Part shown: positions 55,401 through 63,312 of the stretch, one piece after another
Layout of the letters: each line of letters opens with the position of its first letter
Numbering within the stretch: position 1 is the stretch's first letter
Source of the DNA: Leishmania martiniquensis
Taxonomy: Eukaryota; Euglenozoa; Kinetoplastea; Trypanosomatida; Trypanosomatidae
Assembly: GCF_017916325.1 (NCBI RefSeq)
Contig: NC_090170.1
Location: 1,983,501-2,047,500, forward strand
Direction of reading: 5' to 3'
DNA length: 64,000 nt
Notes under the pieces: generated by a model
The model's input: the letters and a program-made list of their open reading frames with translations, nothing else
Database searches by the model: none
What the model was told of the DNA's origin: nothing
Made by a program: the position numbers and the translations under genes

Positions 55401-58400
55401 GGCGATGGAGGCGGCAACGGCTGCTGTGGGCAGCGCCTGGCGAAGGGATGGGATGGCGGTGCCGAAGAAAGCCACATCCAAAGATAGGCCTGAGGTGCAG
55501 GTATCTGTGTCACCGCGTGGGGTCGAGTTCGCGATCCCGGTGGGACTTCTGCTCAGTGAAGAGGAGTACAGCGAGAGCGGGGGCTTCATGTGCCCGTTTG
55601 TGTTTCACCCCGCTGTTGGCGCTGCGGTCTCGCTGCGCCTTTCGACGACAAACGAGGTCTTTTCGGTGCAGTTCGTCACCAGTGGCGCTGCCTCGGCATC
55701 TGCGCAAGGGACCGACGATGCCCCTGCTCGCTTTTTACTTCTGCAGCTGTGGGGGGGCGATGACGAGATCCGAGAAGCGCTCAGCGAAGATTCTGTTTTG
55801 TTTGTCGTCTGCCGCGGTGGCGAATCGAGCGTTCCGCTGATCGAAAACGTTTACGCTGGCTACGCCGCTAGCTTGCAGCGCGATGGAGTGGTGGTGCTCT
55901 TCCTCGAAATGGAGGTGTGCTCGCCGCTCCAGCTGACGGCGCCAGTGCTAGCGAAGCCGGACTGCTGGCTGTGGGAGCACAATTCCATCGAGGCGCAGCT
56001 GTGCTCTACCAGCGCCACGTATTTAGCACACTTGTTTTCCTCCGTCGAGGAGGCGTTGGACTGGCCGCACTCATCGACCTTTATGGTGACCGTGAATGGC
56101 AAAGAGTCGACCATTTTTCTCGAGCTTCACGTTTCGGAAGTGCAGCGTCGCACGCTTTCTTCGTCTGGGATAATGGCGCGCTCCGCTTCGTCGCTGCCGC
56201 CTGTTCGGATCCGCAAGCCGTTCAGCGTGCAGAGCGACGAGTTGCTCACAATGCGGGTGACAACGGAGGGTGACTTTTTCATCTACGACACGAACGACAT
56301 TGTGCGGTGCGGCGTTTCAAAGGATGAGCTTTACAGTGGCAAGCACCAGCGGCAGCTGCAGAAGATCGGATTTGTGAGCGTCGACCCGGAGAAGGTGACG
56401 GCGCTTCTCTACGTTCCGGAGAAGATACGGCGCAACCCCCCCATCACCATTGCGCAAGACGGGAGGTCGACTCTCTCGTCCCCTTCGTTGCCCCCCAAGA
56501 CATACTCGCCGACCTGGGTGAAGCTGGATGCCAGCCGCATCACCGTGACGCGCAACGGCCTGACTGCGAGCTCCGTGAACGAGCTCGGCGGCGGTGACGC
56601 TGTGATGGGGACGCCACTGCCAGCCACCGGCGTGTCGTCCTTTGTCGTGCACATCCACCGCAAAGATTCCCAACCAGGCACGCCTCTCGGCTCGGGGTTC
56701 TTTGCCGGGGTCGCCCTTTCCGACTTCGCTCAATTCGCGCCCGATTACTCCGCCATAAAGACGTGCGTCGGGTCACTGTGGGTGGTGCAGGACGTCCAGG
56801 ATGAGGACTCGATGCCGAATCAGGAGCTACTGCCTCCTCTGATGCGCGGCTCCTACGGCCAGGGGGTCCTTTTCTTTGACAGCACAAAACTGGTATTCAT
56901 TGTCGATCGAAGCAACGGAACGCTTTCCCTCTCGCGTGACAACGAGTCCCCGCAGGTGGTCTTTCAAGGAATACCGCCCGGCGCGTCCGTGTCGCCATTT
57001 GTGCGGCTCGACCACCCAAACTCCTCCGCGACCCTGGCACGCTTTTCCAGCCCCGTGGAGCACGCACGGCTGCACCAGCCATCGCTGGAGAAGGTCCTCG
57101 GGCTGCAGCCCATCACCCCGTCTCTTCTGCGTCGCTACCCGCTCTTCATGGTGACGCAGACCTTCCCCTTCATCTCGGAACTCGTACGCCGGCTCCCCAC
57201 TCGTCTCGCCGGAGTGTTGGAGCGCTGTTGGGGTGAACAGACTGCGCGGTCCCGCTTTGAGTACCGTGTGTCACAGGTGCTGGAGGAGCTGACGGACATG
57301 GGTGCCTTTGCCCGCTCCTCACCCAGAATGAACGACGCCGACGTAGACCGCATCGTTGACTACCTGATCAGATCGTCTCGCAGGGAGGTGGTGGTGTTTC
57401 CGGTTTGCGCAAGCCAGGCAGGTGCACGAGCATCGCTAGACAGCAGCATCGGCGCGCACGTGCGGCTGCCGCCAACGTACGAGCTTGTGGGGCGCGTGGG
57501 GGCGACCAACATGGTGCGCGTCCTGCACTTCGATCAGAGGTTCGGCGCCATAGAGCGCACCTTGCACCTCTTCTACCTTGACGACCCGACCCTCAACCTT
57601 CACAGCACGAACGACGTTTTGCCACACCTGTCGGTGATGCGCCAGCACGAAATTCTGCCCGCGCTTAACATCGCAGACGCCGTGGCGGTTATTGCAGGCG
57701 GGTGGTTTGATTGCACCCTGGCGGACTACGGCGCAGTGCTGAATGCGAAGGCGGAGGAGGAGATCGCCTCCTCGCTGGTCTACGCGTTGGAACACTGGCA
57801 CCTGCACCAGCTGCCGCACGGTCACGTGCACCCGAGAAACATTTACCTGCGTGTTGCACATGGAGAGGTGGTGGAGTGCAGTCTGTGGAACGTGCATCGG
57901 CTGTCGCCGTCGAGCAAGTACGCTTCGCAGGAGCTGCGCGACGCGGGCGCCCGCTCCTCCTTCGGGGACCGCTGGGCATGCTGGCGAATCCTACACTCCT
58001 TCGAGCACCTTCTCACTGGCGACCCGCGCATCGCGCAGCTCATCGGCCTTTTGGTAGACAAGGATACCAGTATATCACACGCACTGCAGCTAAGCGAGGC
58101 GTTTCAGGGCAACATCAATGACAGCGGAGAGGGCCCAACATTCTCGCTGCGGACGGGGTCGCGGCTGCGTGGTGGATCTGGGTCGTACAATGGCATCATG
58201 TTTGACGTCGTTGCCAAAAGTAACACCATTCGCGTGACGAAGCTGTCCTTCATACCAGACGCGAACACGGTTGCAACTGTCCGGCTATTCGCGCGCAGTG
58301 GAGGCTTTATGGGCTTCGAACGCGATGCTGAAGCGTGGACGAAGCTTGTGGAGGAGGAGCTAACCTTGAGGGACACGTGGGAGGTGACGCTGGAGAATTT

Positions 58401-61400
58401 CGAGCCCATCACGGTGCCCGCCGGCGCGCGTGTTGGCATCTTTCTTCACACTACGAGCGGCAGCGGTGTGCTGTTCTTCTCGGAGAATGAGGGACTGCAG
58501 GGCAAAACTGGCGATGTGGAGGAGGAAAACGATGACATTGGCATCACCATCGGCAAGAAGAGCGAAAGCGCCACGCCGTTCGTGGCGGTGCAGAGTCAGA
58601 AGCGTCTGTTGAAGGGCAGCATCACATATACCGTCCTCATGCGATCGAGCGGGCCGCGCAGCTGTCTCATCTCTTCCTGTGAGACCAACATCAGCAACGG
58701 TGAAGATGAGCAGGTGGCACTGCGTTTGGTGCACGTTCGCAGCGCGGCTAGCGAATGCCATACACCTTCTCAGGCGCCGAACGGGGAGAGCGAAGACAGA
58801 GGCAATGATACCCGGCTTACCGAGACTCCGTTGCCACTGAAGTCGCCCGCATACCGTCTTCAAATCCTCGGTGTACCAACCGCGCAGCGCGACGGGGTAC
58901 ACGAGGATAACGTGCTGACGCTCGCTGCACCAACTCAGTTCGCGTGGTGCCGCGCATCCGAGGTGGTGGCGACCCGGGCGGAACCACTACTAGAGGCTGC
59001 TGAGCCGCTTGCTGGTTACCTTGCCGCCGAGTCCCTGCGCAGGCGACGAGAATTGCTGCGGCACCGCACTCTCAGCAGCAGCGTATTCTCATGTCGCGCG
59101 TTGCATTTCAGCCCCCTCTTCACCCCTGAGAAGGAGGCTGGTGCGCCATCGTCAATAGACATGATCACACACCCGATGCTCATTGGTGGCAGAGTGTTCG
59201 TCTCGGAGCCCATATCGGCCTCCTGCACTCTATCCTTCTGGCAGAGAACAGCGGGGGCGGCGTTGTTGCTGGTGATGGATCACATCCCCGAGCCCGATGA
59301 GGTGATTCAGCGGCTGACGACATCGACGTCGAGCTCGCTGGTTGGTCTACGCAGCTGTGGCGGATTCGTGCACGTCGATAGCGATCTTCGGTATGTGACA
59401 TCGACACGCAATCGGGTGCATTTTCGGCTCAAAGCGCCTTTGTCGTGCCGCCCGGTCTTTGTCGTGGCACGACTTCGAAACATAGGACACCGCGACTCCA
59501 AGTTATACGCCTACAGTAGTGCCATGGATCCCGATTCGTTTACCCCTGCGGCAGACGGGTGCTTCTTCATGACCAGCCAAAACACCACCGAGTGCGATGA
59601 AAAGGCACCGCTGGCGCCTACCTGGGGCGCCTTTGGCGGTTTTCGGGCGCTGGAAAGGCGCGACGGCGGCGGCGCAGGCTCGGCGACGGTTGTCCAAATG
59701 GATTCCTTTCTCTCTAGCAAGAGTGAGGCGCGCGTTGTGAGCGTGCCTTGGTGCTCAGGAGAGACCGAGACAGTCGTGCAAGAGACGGTGAAGGGTGGGG
59801 ATCCTCCAGTGACTCTGGCGTTGCGGCCGACCCCGTGGCGGGCGCCGCTCCTGGTGGAATTGCGGGAGCAGGCGAGGTGGAAGTCGGTGCGGCACCTCAT
59901 CGACTTCACGTGCCTATCCTCGTCACTCGCGCTTTGCGGCAAGTGTGGAGCGTGGCAGGTAGCAGGCGGCATCAACTGCAGTGGAGTAGTGTCGTCTCCG
60001 CGCTTCACCGCCGCGGAGCGGCACCGTGTGCTCCTACGGCTGCAGTTTCCGCGCCGTATGCCGTTGTGCCTACAACTCGACTGCAAGAGCGGCGCGGCGA
60101 GTCCGATTCGACTGCTGCACGGATCCTACAAGTCCTTGCGCAGTCGTCTCTTCGATCCGGCGGTGCGCGAGGTGTTTGTGTGCCTTGACATCAACTTACA
60201 GACCCGCGAGGTCCTCGTGTTGAGCAGCGACGGCACTGTCTATCACCCTTTCATTGAAGAGAGCGTTCCTTCGTCTGACGTGCAGCTTAGTTTTGTCTCT
60301 CACGCGCCGGGATCGGAACTGAATGTGATTGAATGGAGGGTTTGCTCTTCGCAAATCCGCGGTGAGATGACGACGCCGGTGCTTCAGGAGGTGATAGAGG
60401 AGACAAAAATGGAAGAGCTATCGGCAAACACATCCTTGACGGTCGGGACTGTGTGCCGCCACTCGCCGCGTGGATCCTTCACGGCGAGCCGCGAGGTAAA
60501 CCTTTCGCCGGAGAAGCAGATGGGTGTGCTTATGGTGACGTACGCAAGGATGCTGCTGGAAAGGATGCTTCTGTCTCAGGAACAGGCACGAGTGGCCGCG
60601 CAGCCGCAGTTTCTACGACTTCTCTCCTTTACAGCCTTGCGCACACACCCCGATATTGCACGCGTCCTCGATGGCGAGATCAAGCACGGCTCTTTCCGGC
60701 TCCTTTCTCAGTGCGTGGCACACTTATCGGCGCCGTTCCTGATGCAGGGAGCAGCAGAGGTCGATACCAGCATCAACGTGATCGCGTCTCTAATGCACAA
60801 CGATGTTTTCCGGCGCACGATTTTGAACGTGTTTGGAAGCACGCTTGCTGTTATTCTGCTGAGAGCTGCGACGGCGTACTCGCGGTCGACGCGGCACGCG
60901 GCGCTTCAGTGCGTTCAGGAGCTGCTGGCGGACGAGCGCGTGCCGCTTCCGTCTCACCGTGTGCTGTCGGCGCACCTTCGCCCGCTGACAGACATGATGG
61001 CATCCCTGTGCCGGAGCGAGCGCATGAGCTCGGCCGTCGTGCAAACCGGTGTCACGATCATTGCAAACCTGATCGAGCGTTACCAGCACGAGCGACCAGC
61101 GTCCCCGTACCGCGATGCACCAGCAGAAATACCCTACAAGCTAGTCCTTTGCGCTCGCGAAATCGTGCGCGCCATGATCCATCACCCGCCGCTGCCTTTT
61201 CCTTCGGCCATGGTGGCGGAGGTGACTTCGCAGCACACGATGCACTGCGAGGTTGTAAAGCGTGCCTTCGACGCGGAAAATAGGACGTCCTCGATTGGTG
61301 TGTTCAAGGAGCAGGGCCGGCACCCAGATAGCAGCATGTCCTTCACTGTGCGACTGAACGGTAACCGGCGCGGCTCCGTTGTGGTTGGCTGGAACTCGGC

Positions 61401-63312
61401 GACACCGCGGCCGCAGCCGCAACATGACTCCTTGCCGTATTTTGGCTACTTCGTAGATGGGCGCACCGGGGCGGTTTTTCTGTGCTACAACCACACCAAG
61501 TCACTGAAAGGCCTCGCCCTACGCGTCAACGCTGGCGACGAGCTCGTCGCGAGCGCCAATTACAGAGATCACAAGATCATCTTTGAGCTGAAGCGTGCCG
61601 GTATCACTGTCGGGGAGACTAAATTCGATACAGAGCGCGAGACCATTGGGCTACCGTTCTTCTCCGCCGAGTACTGTGATGACGCCACGGTCGACCTCAA
61701 GTCCTTTCGTTCAGGACCGCAGACACTCTCTGTATCTCGGCTTTATGAGCAGATTATCCGGGCCCCCTACGAGCTTGACCAGACGCCGCCGCAATCGTAC
61801 GAGTTTTACGCGGAGCTCAATCTGTTTGTGCAAACGGTCTTGAACGTGCACAGCAGTGCCGATATCGTTTCACGTGTGACGAGTGACTCGACCGTCGCAA
61901 GTCACGAGCTGGCCAGCTTCCCGCAGGTGTCTTCGGTGCTGAACGCCAGCGCCTTTGCCGAGAAGGTGGAAGTTGCCCCACTCAAGCCGTACCTTGTACG
62001 CCTGAAGAAGCTAGACGAGCTCACCGCGGAGTTCGCCCCTCTCATCAACTTACGCCGGCGCACGGAGCTGTTCGACATTTTCGGCATTCTGAAGAATCTC
62101 TGCTCCCGGGAGACAGAGGAGCAGATTCAGACGCGCATCATGGCACCGTTTCAGAACATGCAGGGCAAGAAGGTCTCGGTCACGATCCACACGATGCAGG
62201 CGCAGCCCACGAGCTCGACGGGCCCCTTCCAGACACTGATGCGTTCCGTTTTCGGGCAGCTGTACCTGCAGCTGCAGCAGGCCACAATCGACATCTTCTT
62301 TGTCTCACCGATTTTTACCGTAAAGCTTGCAGGCTTCGGCTCCACAGACGCCGGCGGCCCTTACCGTGATGTGCTCTCACAGCTGGCCACGGAGATCATG
62401 ACGACGCACCCTAGCAAGCAGTGCCAGCTGAATCCGCTCTTTGTGAACTGCGGGCGCGGCGATGTGACGGCGATTATGCCGAATGTTTCCCTCATGGGTA
62501 GCGCGCAGATACCTCTCATGCTGGAGTTCTTTGGAAAACTTCTCGCGTCCCTTTTCCTCACCCAGGATGTGCTGGCGGTCGAGCTGCCTCCTCTCTTTTG
62601 GAAGCTATTACTTGGAGAAGAGGCCACCATCAACGACTTGGCTACGCTTGATGCCGATATTGCGAAGCTTCTCCAACCAGAGGAGCTGATGATGCGCAGC
62701 CAGGACGAGCTGGAGGAGCGGTTCCCCGGCATCTCAGCGATGTGGAAATCCATCGTAGACGACAACCAGCAGTTCCTCCTCGATGAGAGCCTTCCGCCGG
62801 AGACTGTGGACGGTGCACGACTCCTCTCCCGCCGTATCATGATGAGCGAAATCGGCCGCTTCGAGGAGGCCATCAGCTACATCCAGCAAGGCTTCGATCA
62901 AGTTCTTCCTTTGTACACCTTGCAGGCCTATCGCTGGCAAAAGGTCGAGCTGCTCATCTGCGGAACCCCCAAGCTTACCTTCGCCGATTTTATCAACAGA
63001 TGCGATATTCAGCTTTCCACGGCGGACGCAAGCATGTTTTTATCCGTTCTCGAGGGCATGACAGACGAGGACCGTACTTTGCTTCTTCGCTTTACCACCG
63101 GCCAGTCACGCCTTCCTCTCAAGACAAAGATCAAGGTGACTCATAACGGCAACAGGGATACACTTCCCACAAGCAGCACCTGCTTTTTTGCTCTTCGCCT
63201 TCCCACCTACTCTTCCGCGGAAAAGATGAAGGAGCGTATCTTGTACGCTGTCCGTCAGTGCAAGGCAATCGACGCGGACGGTCAGGCACGTGAGCACCTA
63301 ATCATCGATTGA
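43450..63312 (+). CDS. Giant HECT-domain E3 ubiquitin ligase (6,620 residues)
   Basis: A single uninterrupted frame. The C-terminal HECT domain (about 6240-6620) has AGFGSTDAGGPYRDVL and the catalytic segment LPTSSTCFFALRLPTY with C6578. Upstream parts: a LamG-like region (about 540-690); SPRY-like domains (about 1780-1937, 2134-2299, 2537-2694, 4358-4532, 5929-6085); a CX2C..CX2C zinc finger (about 2716-2745, ZZ-like); a CX2C-X8-CX2C knuckle (C3936, C3939, C3948, C3951); a UBA-like helix bundle (about 4601-4642); a degenerate kinase domain (about 4677-4886); and three copies of a module with (A/G)SYNGIMFD (starting about 3277, 3626 and 4911). The overall plan recalls HERC1/HERC2-type ligases but lacks obvious RCC1 repeats. 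Should transfer ubiquitin via thioester; substrates unknown. No membrane segments. It takes up almost a third of the window. The first 2.2 kb or so have weaker third-position GC than the rest. Confidence 0.93.
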   Translation: MDLQSSDFSELDREELFSDDREDSQTRVFSDGEDYSTDSSVHSTVRRAAPSEGSGQRADGQRGGRARGVVSEPLRLLRESAHPIEYRFAQPSLKERSATDLSVLCDEKRVGLKSLAGLVKYSSADLLTRAWCLCPSELKNREHPLYTKLPKCPEVLETQFADTDELSHFMCSIALQLGERYHRVTPVYLRSLLVQAVVRDEISDASQSVVNSLPYADTLLDPAWEGKSTCTNGTPDASGSEAGDGEQEENPEMESAVSAFDFSVALVLPVMSQGITYESVNLLHTLVDRCLSSSTEAAVLRSWGVRRIMRLLLRQMNTHTRENENRWLAATISLLSKIVFSSGDTKAFLALLRWSLHHSETMAALRIHGVRGIVERVEQRSAFRVRLSIPTVTTKEQTISLIHSVGSTPTSVAGLCVLTEEDTLRCIVFTENRSFKVSLTPPFEVLCCSSSAPDSCRGVYVENNMSICVLGDHGKVFVIDKGTLMLTRTMSPPSHLLSPTQFPLYIGDDEYVSPYFLAGSSTESVACFTGDEVSGTLTPSTVTLPRTCDSLSIQFYLCPVFSGTVHEITLLHLTTGSKNWLSVSVSLNPLTSSMVLTFRHGQDAFAEVRESLRVEWALWSASLTSTNDTATWSVFKNGVLCDTRNQSGALVQPSGSITPVFFKGRLTAHLSTLQLWCRAQSIDCMRSCALEHTPESKSQFLVFSFLMDEGLGCTLHSPQTGYVWQGTGIIWDTPSRPFPVTRPYPHKVYWRPSGNYYVITNHFEYAIIEPQATTWISRDGRVVEQGEGLLSVSERPFYNITDGYFFLSTQDAIGICSVKSTSPPAAYLRHLPSMVLGKEFCAEVVESVMGRCPITAKQYLEYLVHRTNLHLLMYSDDQGSGPVRLSSSLRENLSVVGRLLDLTEYLVSVIERSGTVCLCPGLILCLVGRVLNIYVQFFERQCPGQVVRSVVDAHKRLQTLNTTLMQDEFLREAANVFGDLNRVVLARCVSHDFQLKLITDSTSLKDVRPLLQLENLSQFVVSVIKKDMKKMFMTFLHRLKEECQEEAILIFDSKPRQIHASEAMLSTLLGMLSQQGHSQWHLVAAALISSLCKWIIRRYEERYLSDGERYANIDALKETSIGIVLFPVVHYMCDMQLDSSIAPDALKALNDARKCLSPYSLSPGDTEKKCVSFSETHYVTSPPQLTSPFSANLSLQYANSIKVEFPDSPEVDYAPNTVTVSLVTNNCLSFVDVLLPGQSAVFQEGAQVSIVYAADATPESPAPGVALSVHTVVELATENTDWVRDICLALSSIIIRVTQHNLRKTTPSSCVIRRDSFLRGGLSASDQRRNNVSPSSGEKEECAQLHTELCAVAEETNPSLTAAWRALYERSHVQYSQRLEGVMRWASCALAWHTLSPPPNEEQTVERLLCSCVDAIKRKTFLLLEALQQGREEAIVGRARFLLFNITPRLFGESQLIDHQHTEEPLTAEADRGSRQLSRLGYSVGNKSRAAAASFHMLTTPTLDLSSSHRGAVLSTRKAASRAVDASTVNIFSKGVRNEEESLPNKIIYYLINGLDKSTDDIYNDMVLKTKQTVYQTAAYKLQEDLCKSFAKDREMLSAILMTHLKYRLEFSQPTIGAASEEGGAKVGFSRHYTDEMIGCGLLRELELQKSVCSFVQSSLRSLLHKLDDAENFPYVEAVYMCATLCHPWDGVDMSILQPREIFAFLRKLFTTACELRLESASSDRDRYYESRGLFDLAHRCLVIPNAMLQTSVEGVHVVQSEVQGLHVENVNVVFSARTHWKAHGANVKIAAKTDEADYYANYGIPSVISEFPDVHYFEVALDFALHSSNPGLSMGLSLVPLSPLDPVRADYVLSLDSTGRVRRPEKQDCQLCSPWKVGDVIGCGLMAPSNSVFFTHNGEFLGVVADVPTLSTVIPFVSVHGDDTLMKVIVNFGEEQPFRFDLASLHCSCRHRYLTPSVVCDTVIITTAYLVTTCYKALSQEEDTGVSNGEAISGLLEKATAFLSSSIMSLMVKLNACPPGPSSRVEQIFVSLSRLFHCVSIVIECFRYDSVTPRTHATVLQLCAAILTRCRDRWAKVRASQCLAMLCKMLRPEYLVEASETLRGLVSSEDIVQQLVDLARIKFIKEVEVPMQAPRWVGDTTIVKGKGTFFGSVPMPKKGTHLVGFRIKRRQQQVQGPGAPLGGCYYLGLAHGQPSIPNMGNLISRSDVYVLQDTDDQDQVAHLLLRRHCIPRNNHRRVYGNDEVVWVEFNADYGEIAFYRENMVMIGLAFANITQVDDLYPIAFLFNDDASCEIIAPPSLTDESVEHWAESLRRSAAIATLQELHMIPGFTTIISLMVQRSVAQLDRALDACLVALGVLGGERSYLYCQHDTYGMVVVHAIAEVTGKVVVFLASDEDKRLFSVQPQGLKPSFIQTPLYQSNAPDAHSCATLLSNELYRILYEASAVAPLLQSEEEERRKVERQCEESISSSIATNLIGILTEQQLGSSTQLSRAASTAPQGHSSAFPCRCSNSSVIFSGRTVSVDLHCSTKTLYVPNPSIAVTTAEGCSVVRGNVQLDQRFTLAVSVTQTAPNDLMYIGFTTTRTRWPESQDEVASWDDAWALCNRDSVATNSVNCCMEPGIIFGAADKVFQSGDVILMRVDRNERTLAFTRIRNGEQTDLGVLFEGVPAACDLRPMVVCGEESVVVFSTLDSCLFPARLTYPVSSFSNPSRERVTCSSCARRLIPPWYGSEDNVALCESCFSSWKRPKDMFFGVSTASRTIPEYLVSDHCPDTLVVGDYVQLEENTGLQWSTVRSVNAEMLGGTCIALNDESFAFSAELPQFGQRRIDVQLSHIAGVPGHPFSGLHSFTPLWRDGQHIRATCSLRGDCMAVSATLLPTRTKLLVCLRIESNSRSTLFSMTEVFVGVTNLADTSRPMSRADLEHLCAAKNARGTWCDTNEKVSSSGYIYMLVDCLNNSILFSSSLSGLQCKPFVISGSVSADADEDSLRLLLFSHDPCVVYSREGLVSYNECVEPSFAPLAIGLFPETSDAPSVDTFNEAIVLMDTVDRTQAYTKTEWRYSPHADKLENGTLFYIGDTVTFLHDGATIRVYIQGIELAHLELSEAQRSERLRLVAYLSTRGTTAKIVPPLYGTSHLGKITCVCGPDVAVVECAVEHGTSQKFAIHRSAVRYCAMVATAGGGQLSLRDGDPVAFKIGGLQISKRGTIASVQGAIVNVCESSDKRNLLSVSMGQCFLLRNEGKQHYSYELYSLISPPTSSITRVFEVGKKKFRLQSRGSYNGIMFDCKTSETIELIGMSVLTRVTGCHQVQTYFRKGSSVNHERDSRSWTMIFDDMIDMTADRQFSIPFSPIVVESGTTFSFYINTSHNCGVGFYCEEDGCSGEIGQELDTDGTLSVCLGRKSGSGDPFTEFSMSPRGFCGTIQYKQSHGSAFPSIEGKLFSRPSVDASHCHCSESLRLICRPPTTSKDIVVTFGVRVLSLAVRIISFKLPVLLLSPSAHTTHGISHCSISMFYTQEGSLERQWVWNSRFLVHGNASEVVLNPASLSLEQGTYTFQLLLKNIESEGMGAPPHLCLLGSSEPSYERKNGLIAVSGFFGDVVCEANRPVQEGELHTLTPGAHLNQNNSASYNGIMFDLRSKKEITLEQVFCISQTTSDCVTVRVFWREGSMEGAERVPHQWREVVTKELAVVDKHPFSVGPLMLRMRANQVYSIFINTSSSCGVRFYNSSDGHVGDIRDEFDSDGILSVYVGRKSESSTPFAELPLEPRAFRGRITYRTYALQNSETMEYATFPYVRGFLVTRMLVALMSYVELSGAGHSGNFSYEQLLKTISLLATSPMESLTDLMGAENILSSLIRDSGEVRNAHARIPIAGGHCSLLLPLAKGDLALLTDMQSPESNALVQLQSGMQPDGTALVQHRDVSQPFRVPAKRLLPITKCATCGGVYAQGDCVACSTEHIPASSEEARAIEIVANGLLQTRPALSVQEAMEAATAAVGSAWRRDGMAVPKKATSKDRPEVQVSVSPRGVEFAIPVGLLLSEEEYSESGGFMCPFVFHPAVGAAVSLRLSTTNEVFSVQFVTSGAASASAQGTDDAPARFLLLQLWGGDDEIREALSEDSVLFVVCRGGESSVPLIENVYAGYAASLQRDGVVVLFLEMEVCSPLQLTAPVLAKPDCWLWEHNSIEAQLCSTSATYLAHLFSSVEEALDWPHSSTFMVTVNGKESTIFLELHVSEVQRRTLSSSGIMARSASSLPPVRIRKPFSVQSDELLTMRVTTEGDFFIYDTNDIVRCGVSKDELYSGKHQRQLQKIGFVSVDPEKVTALLYVPEKIRRNPPITIAQDGRSTLSSPSLPPKTYSPTWVKLDASRITVTRNGLTASSVNELGGGDAVMGTPLPATGVSSFVVHIHRKDSQPGTPLGSGFFAGVALSDFAQFAPDYSAIKTCVGSLWVVQDVQDEDSMPNQELLPPLMRGSYGQGVLFFDSTKLVFIVDRSNGTLSLSRDNESPQVVFQGIPPGASVSPFVRLDHPNSSATLARFSSPVEHARLHQPSLEKVLGLQPITPSLLRRYPLFMVTQTFPFISELVRRLPTRLAGVLERCWGEQTARSRFEYRVSQVLEELTDMGAFARSSPRMNDADVDRIVDYLIRSSRREVVVFPVCASQAGARASLDSSIGAHVRLPPTYELVGRVGATNMVRVLHFDQRFGAIERTLHLFYLDDPTLNLHSTNDVLPHLSVMRQHEILPALNIADAVAVIAGGWFDCTLADYGAVLNAKAEEEIASSLVYALEHWHLHQLPHGHVHPRNIYLRVAHGEVVECSLWNVHRLSPSSKYASQELRDAGARSSFGDRWACWRILHSFEHLLTGDPRIAQLIGLLVDKDTSISHALQLSEAFQGNINDSGEGPTFSLRTGSRLRGGSGSYNGIMFDVVAKSNTIRVTKLSFIPDANTVATVRLFARSGGFMGFERDAEAWTKLVEEELTLRDTWEVTLENFEPITVPAGARVGIFLHTTSGSGVLFFSENEGLQGKTGDVEEENDDIGITIGKKSESATPFVAVQSQKRLLKGSITYTVLMRSSGPRSCLISSCETNISNGEDEQVALRLVHVRSAASECHTPSQAPNGESEDRGNDTRLTETPLPLKSPAYRLQILGVPTAQRDGVHEDNVLTLAAPTQFAWCRASEVVATRAEPLLEAAEPLAGYLAAESLRRRRELLRHRTLSSSVFSCRALHFSPLFTPEKEAGAPSSIDMITHPMLIGGRVFVSEPISASCTLSFWQRTAGAALLLVMDHIPEPDEVIQRLTTSTSSSLVGLRSCGGFVHVDSDLRYVTSTRNRVHFRLKAPLSCRPVFVVARLRNIGHRDSKLYAYSSAMDPDSFTPAADGCFFMTSQNTTECDEKAPLAPTWGAFGGFRALERRDGGGAGSATVVQMDSFLSSKSEARVVSVPWCSGETETVVQETVKGGDPPVTLALRPTPWRAPLLVELREQARWKSVRHLIDFTCLSSSLALCGKCGAWQVAGGINCSGVVSSPRFTAAERHRVLLRLQFPRRMPLCLQLDCKSGAASPIRLLHGSYKSLRSRLFDPAVREVFVCLDINLQTREVLVLSSDGTVYHPFIEESVPSSDVQLSFVSHAPGSELNVIEWRVCSSQIRGEMTTPVLQEVIEETKMEELSANTSLTVGTVCRHSPRGSFTASREVNLSPEKQMGVLMVTYARMLLERMLLSQEQARVAAQPQFLRLLSFTALRTHPDIARVLDGEIKHGSFRLLSQCVAHLSAPFLMQGAAEVDTSINVIASLMHNDVFRRTILNVFGSTLAVILLRAATAYSRSTRHAALQCVQELLADERVPLPSHRVLSAHLRPLTDMMASLCRSERMSSAVVQTGVTIIANLIERYQHERPASPYRDAPAEIPYKLVLCAREIVRAMIHHPPLPFPSAMVAEVTSQHTMHCEVVKRAFDAENRTSSIGVFKEQGRHPDSSMSFTVRLNGNRRGSVVVGWNSATPRPQPQHDSLPYFGYFVDGRTGAVFLCYNHTKSLKGLALRVNAGDELVASANYRDHKIIFELKRAGITVGETKFDTERETIGLPFFSAEYCDDATVDLKSFRSGPQTLSVSRLYEQIIRAPYELDQTPPQSYEFYAELNLFVQTVLNVHSSADIVSRVTSDSTVASHELASFPQVSSVLNASAFAEKVEVAPLKPYLVRLKKLDELTAEFAPLINLRRRTELFDIFGILKNLCSRETEEQIQTRIMAPFQNMQGKKVSVTIHTMQAQPTSSTGPFQTLMRSVFGQLYLQLQQATIDIFFVSPIFTVKLAGFGSTDAGGPYRDVLSQLATEIMTTHPSKQCQLNPLFVNCGRGDVTAIMPNVSLMGSAQIPLMLEFFGKLLASLFLTQDVLAVELPPLFWKLLLGEEATINDLATLDADIAKLLQPEELMMRSQDELEERFPGISAMWKSIVDDNQQFLLDESLPPETVDGARLLSRRIMMSEIGRFEEAISYIQQGFDQVLPLYTLQAYRWQKVELLICGTPKLTFADFINRCDIQLSTADASMFLSVLEGMTDEDRTLLLRFTTGQSRLPLKTKIKVTHNGNRDTLPTSSTCFFALRLPTYSSAEKMKERILYAVRQCKAIDADGQAREHLIID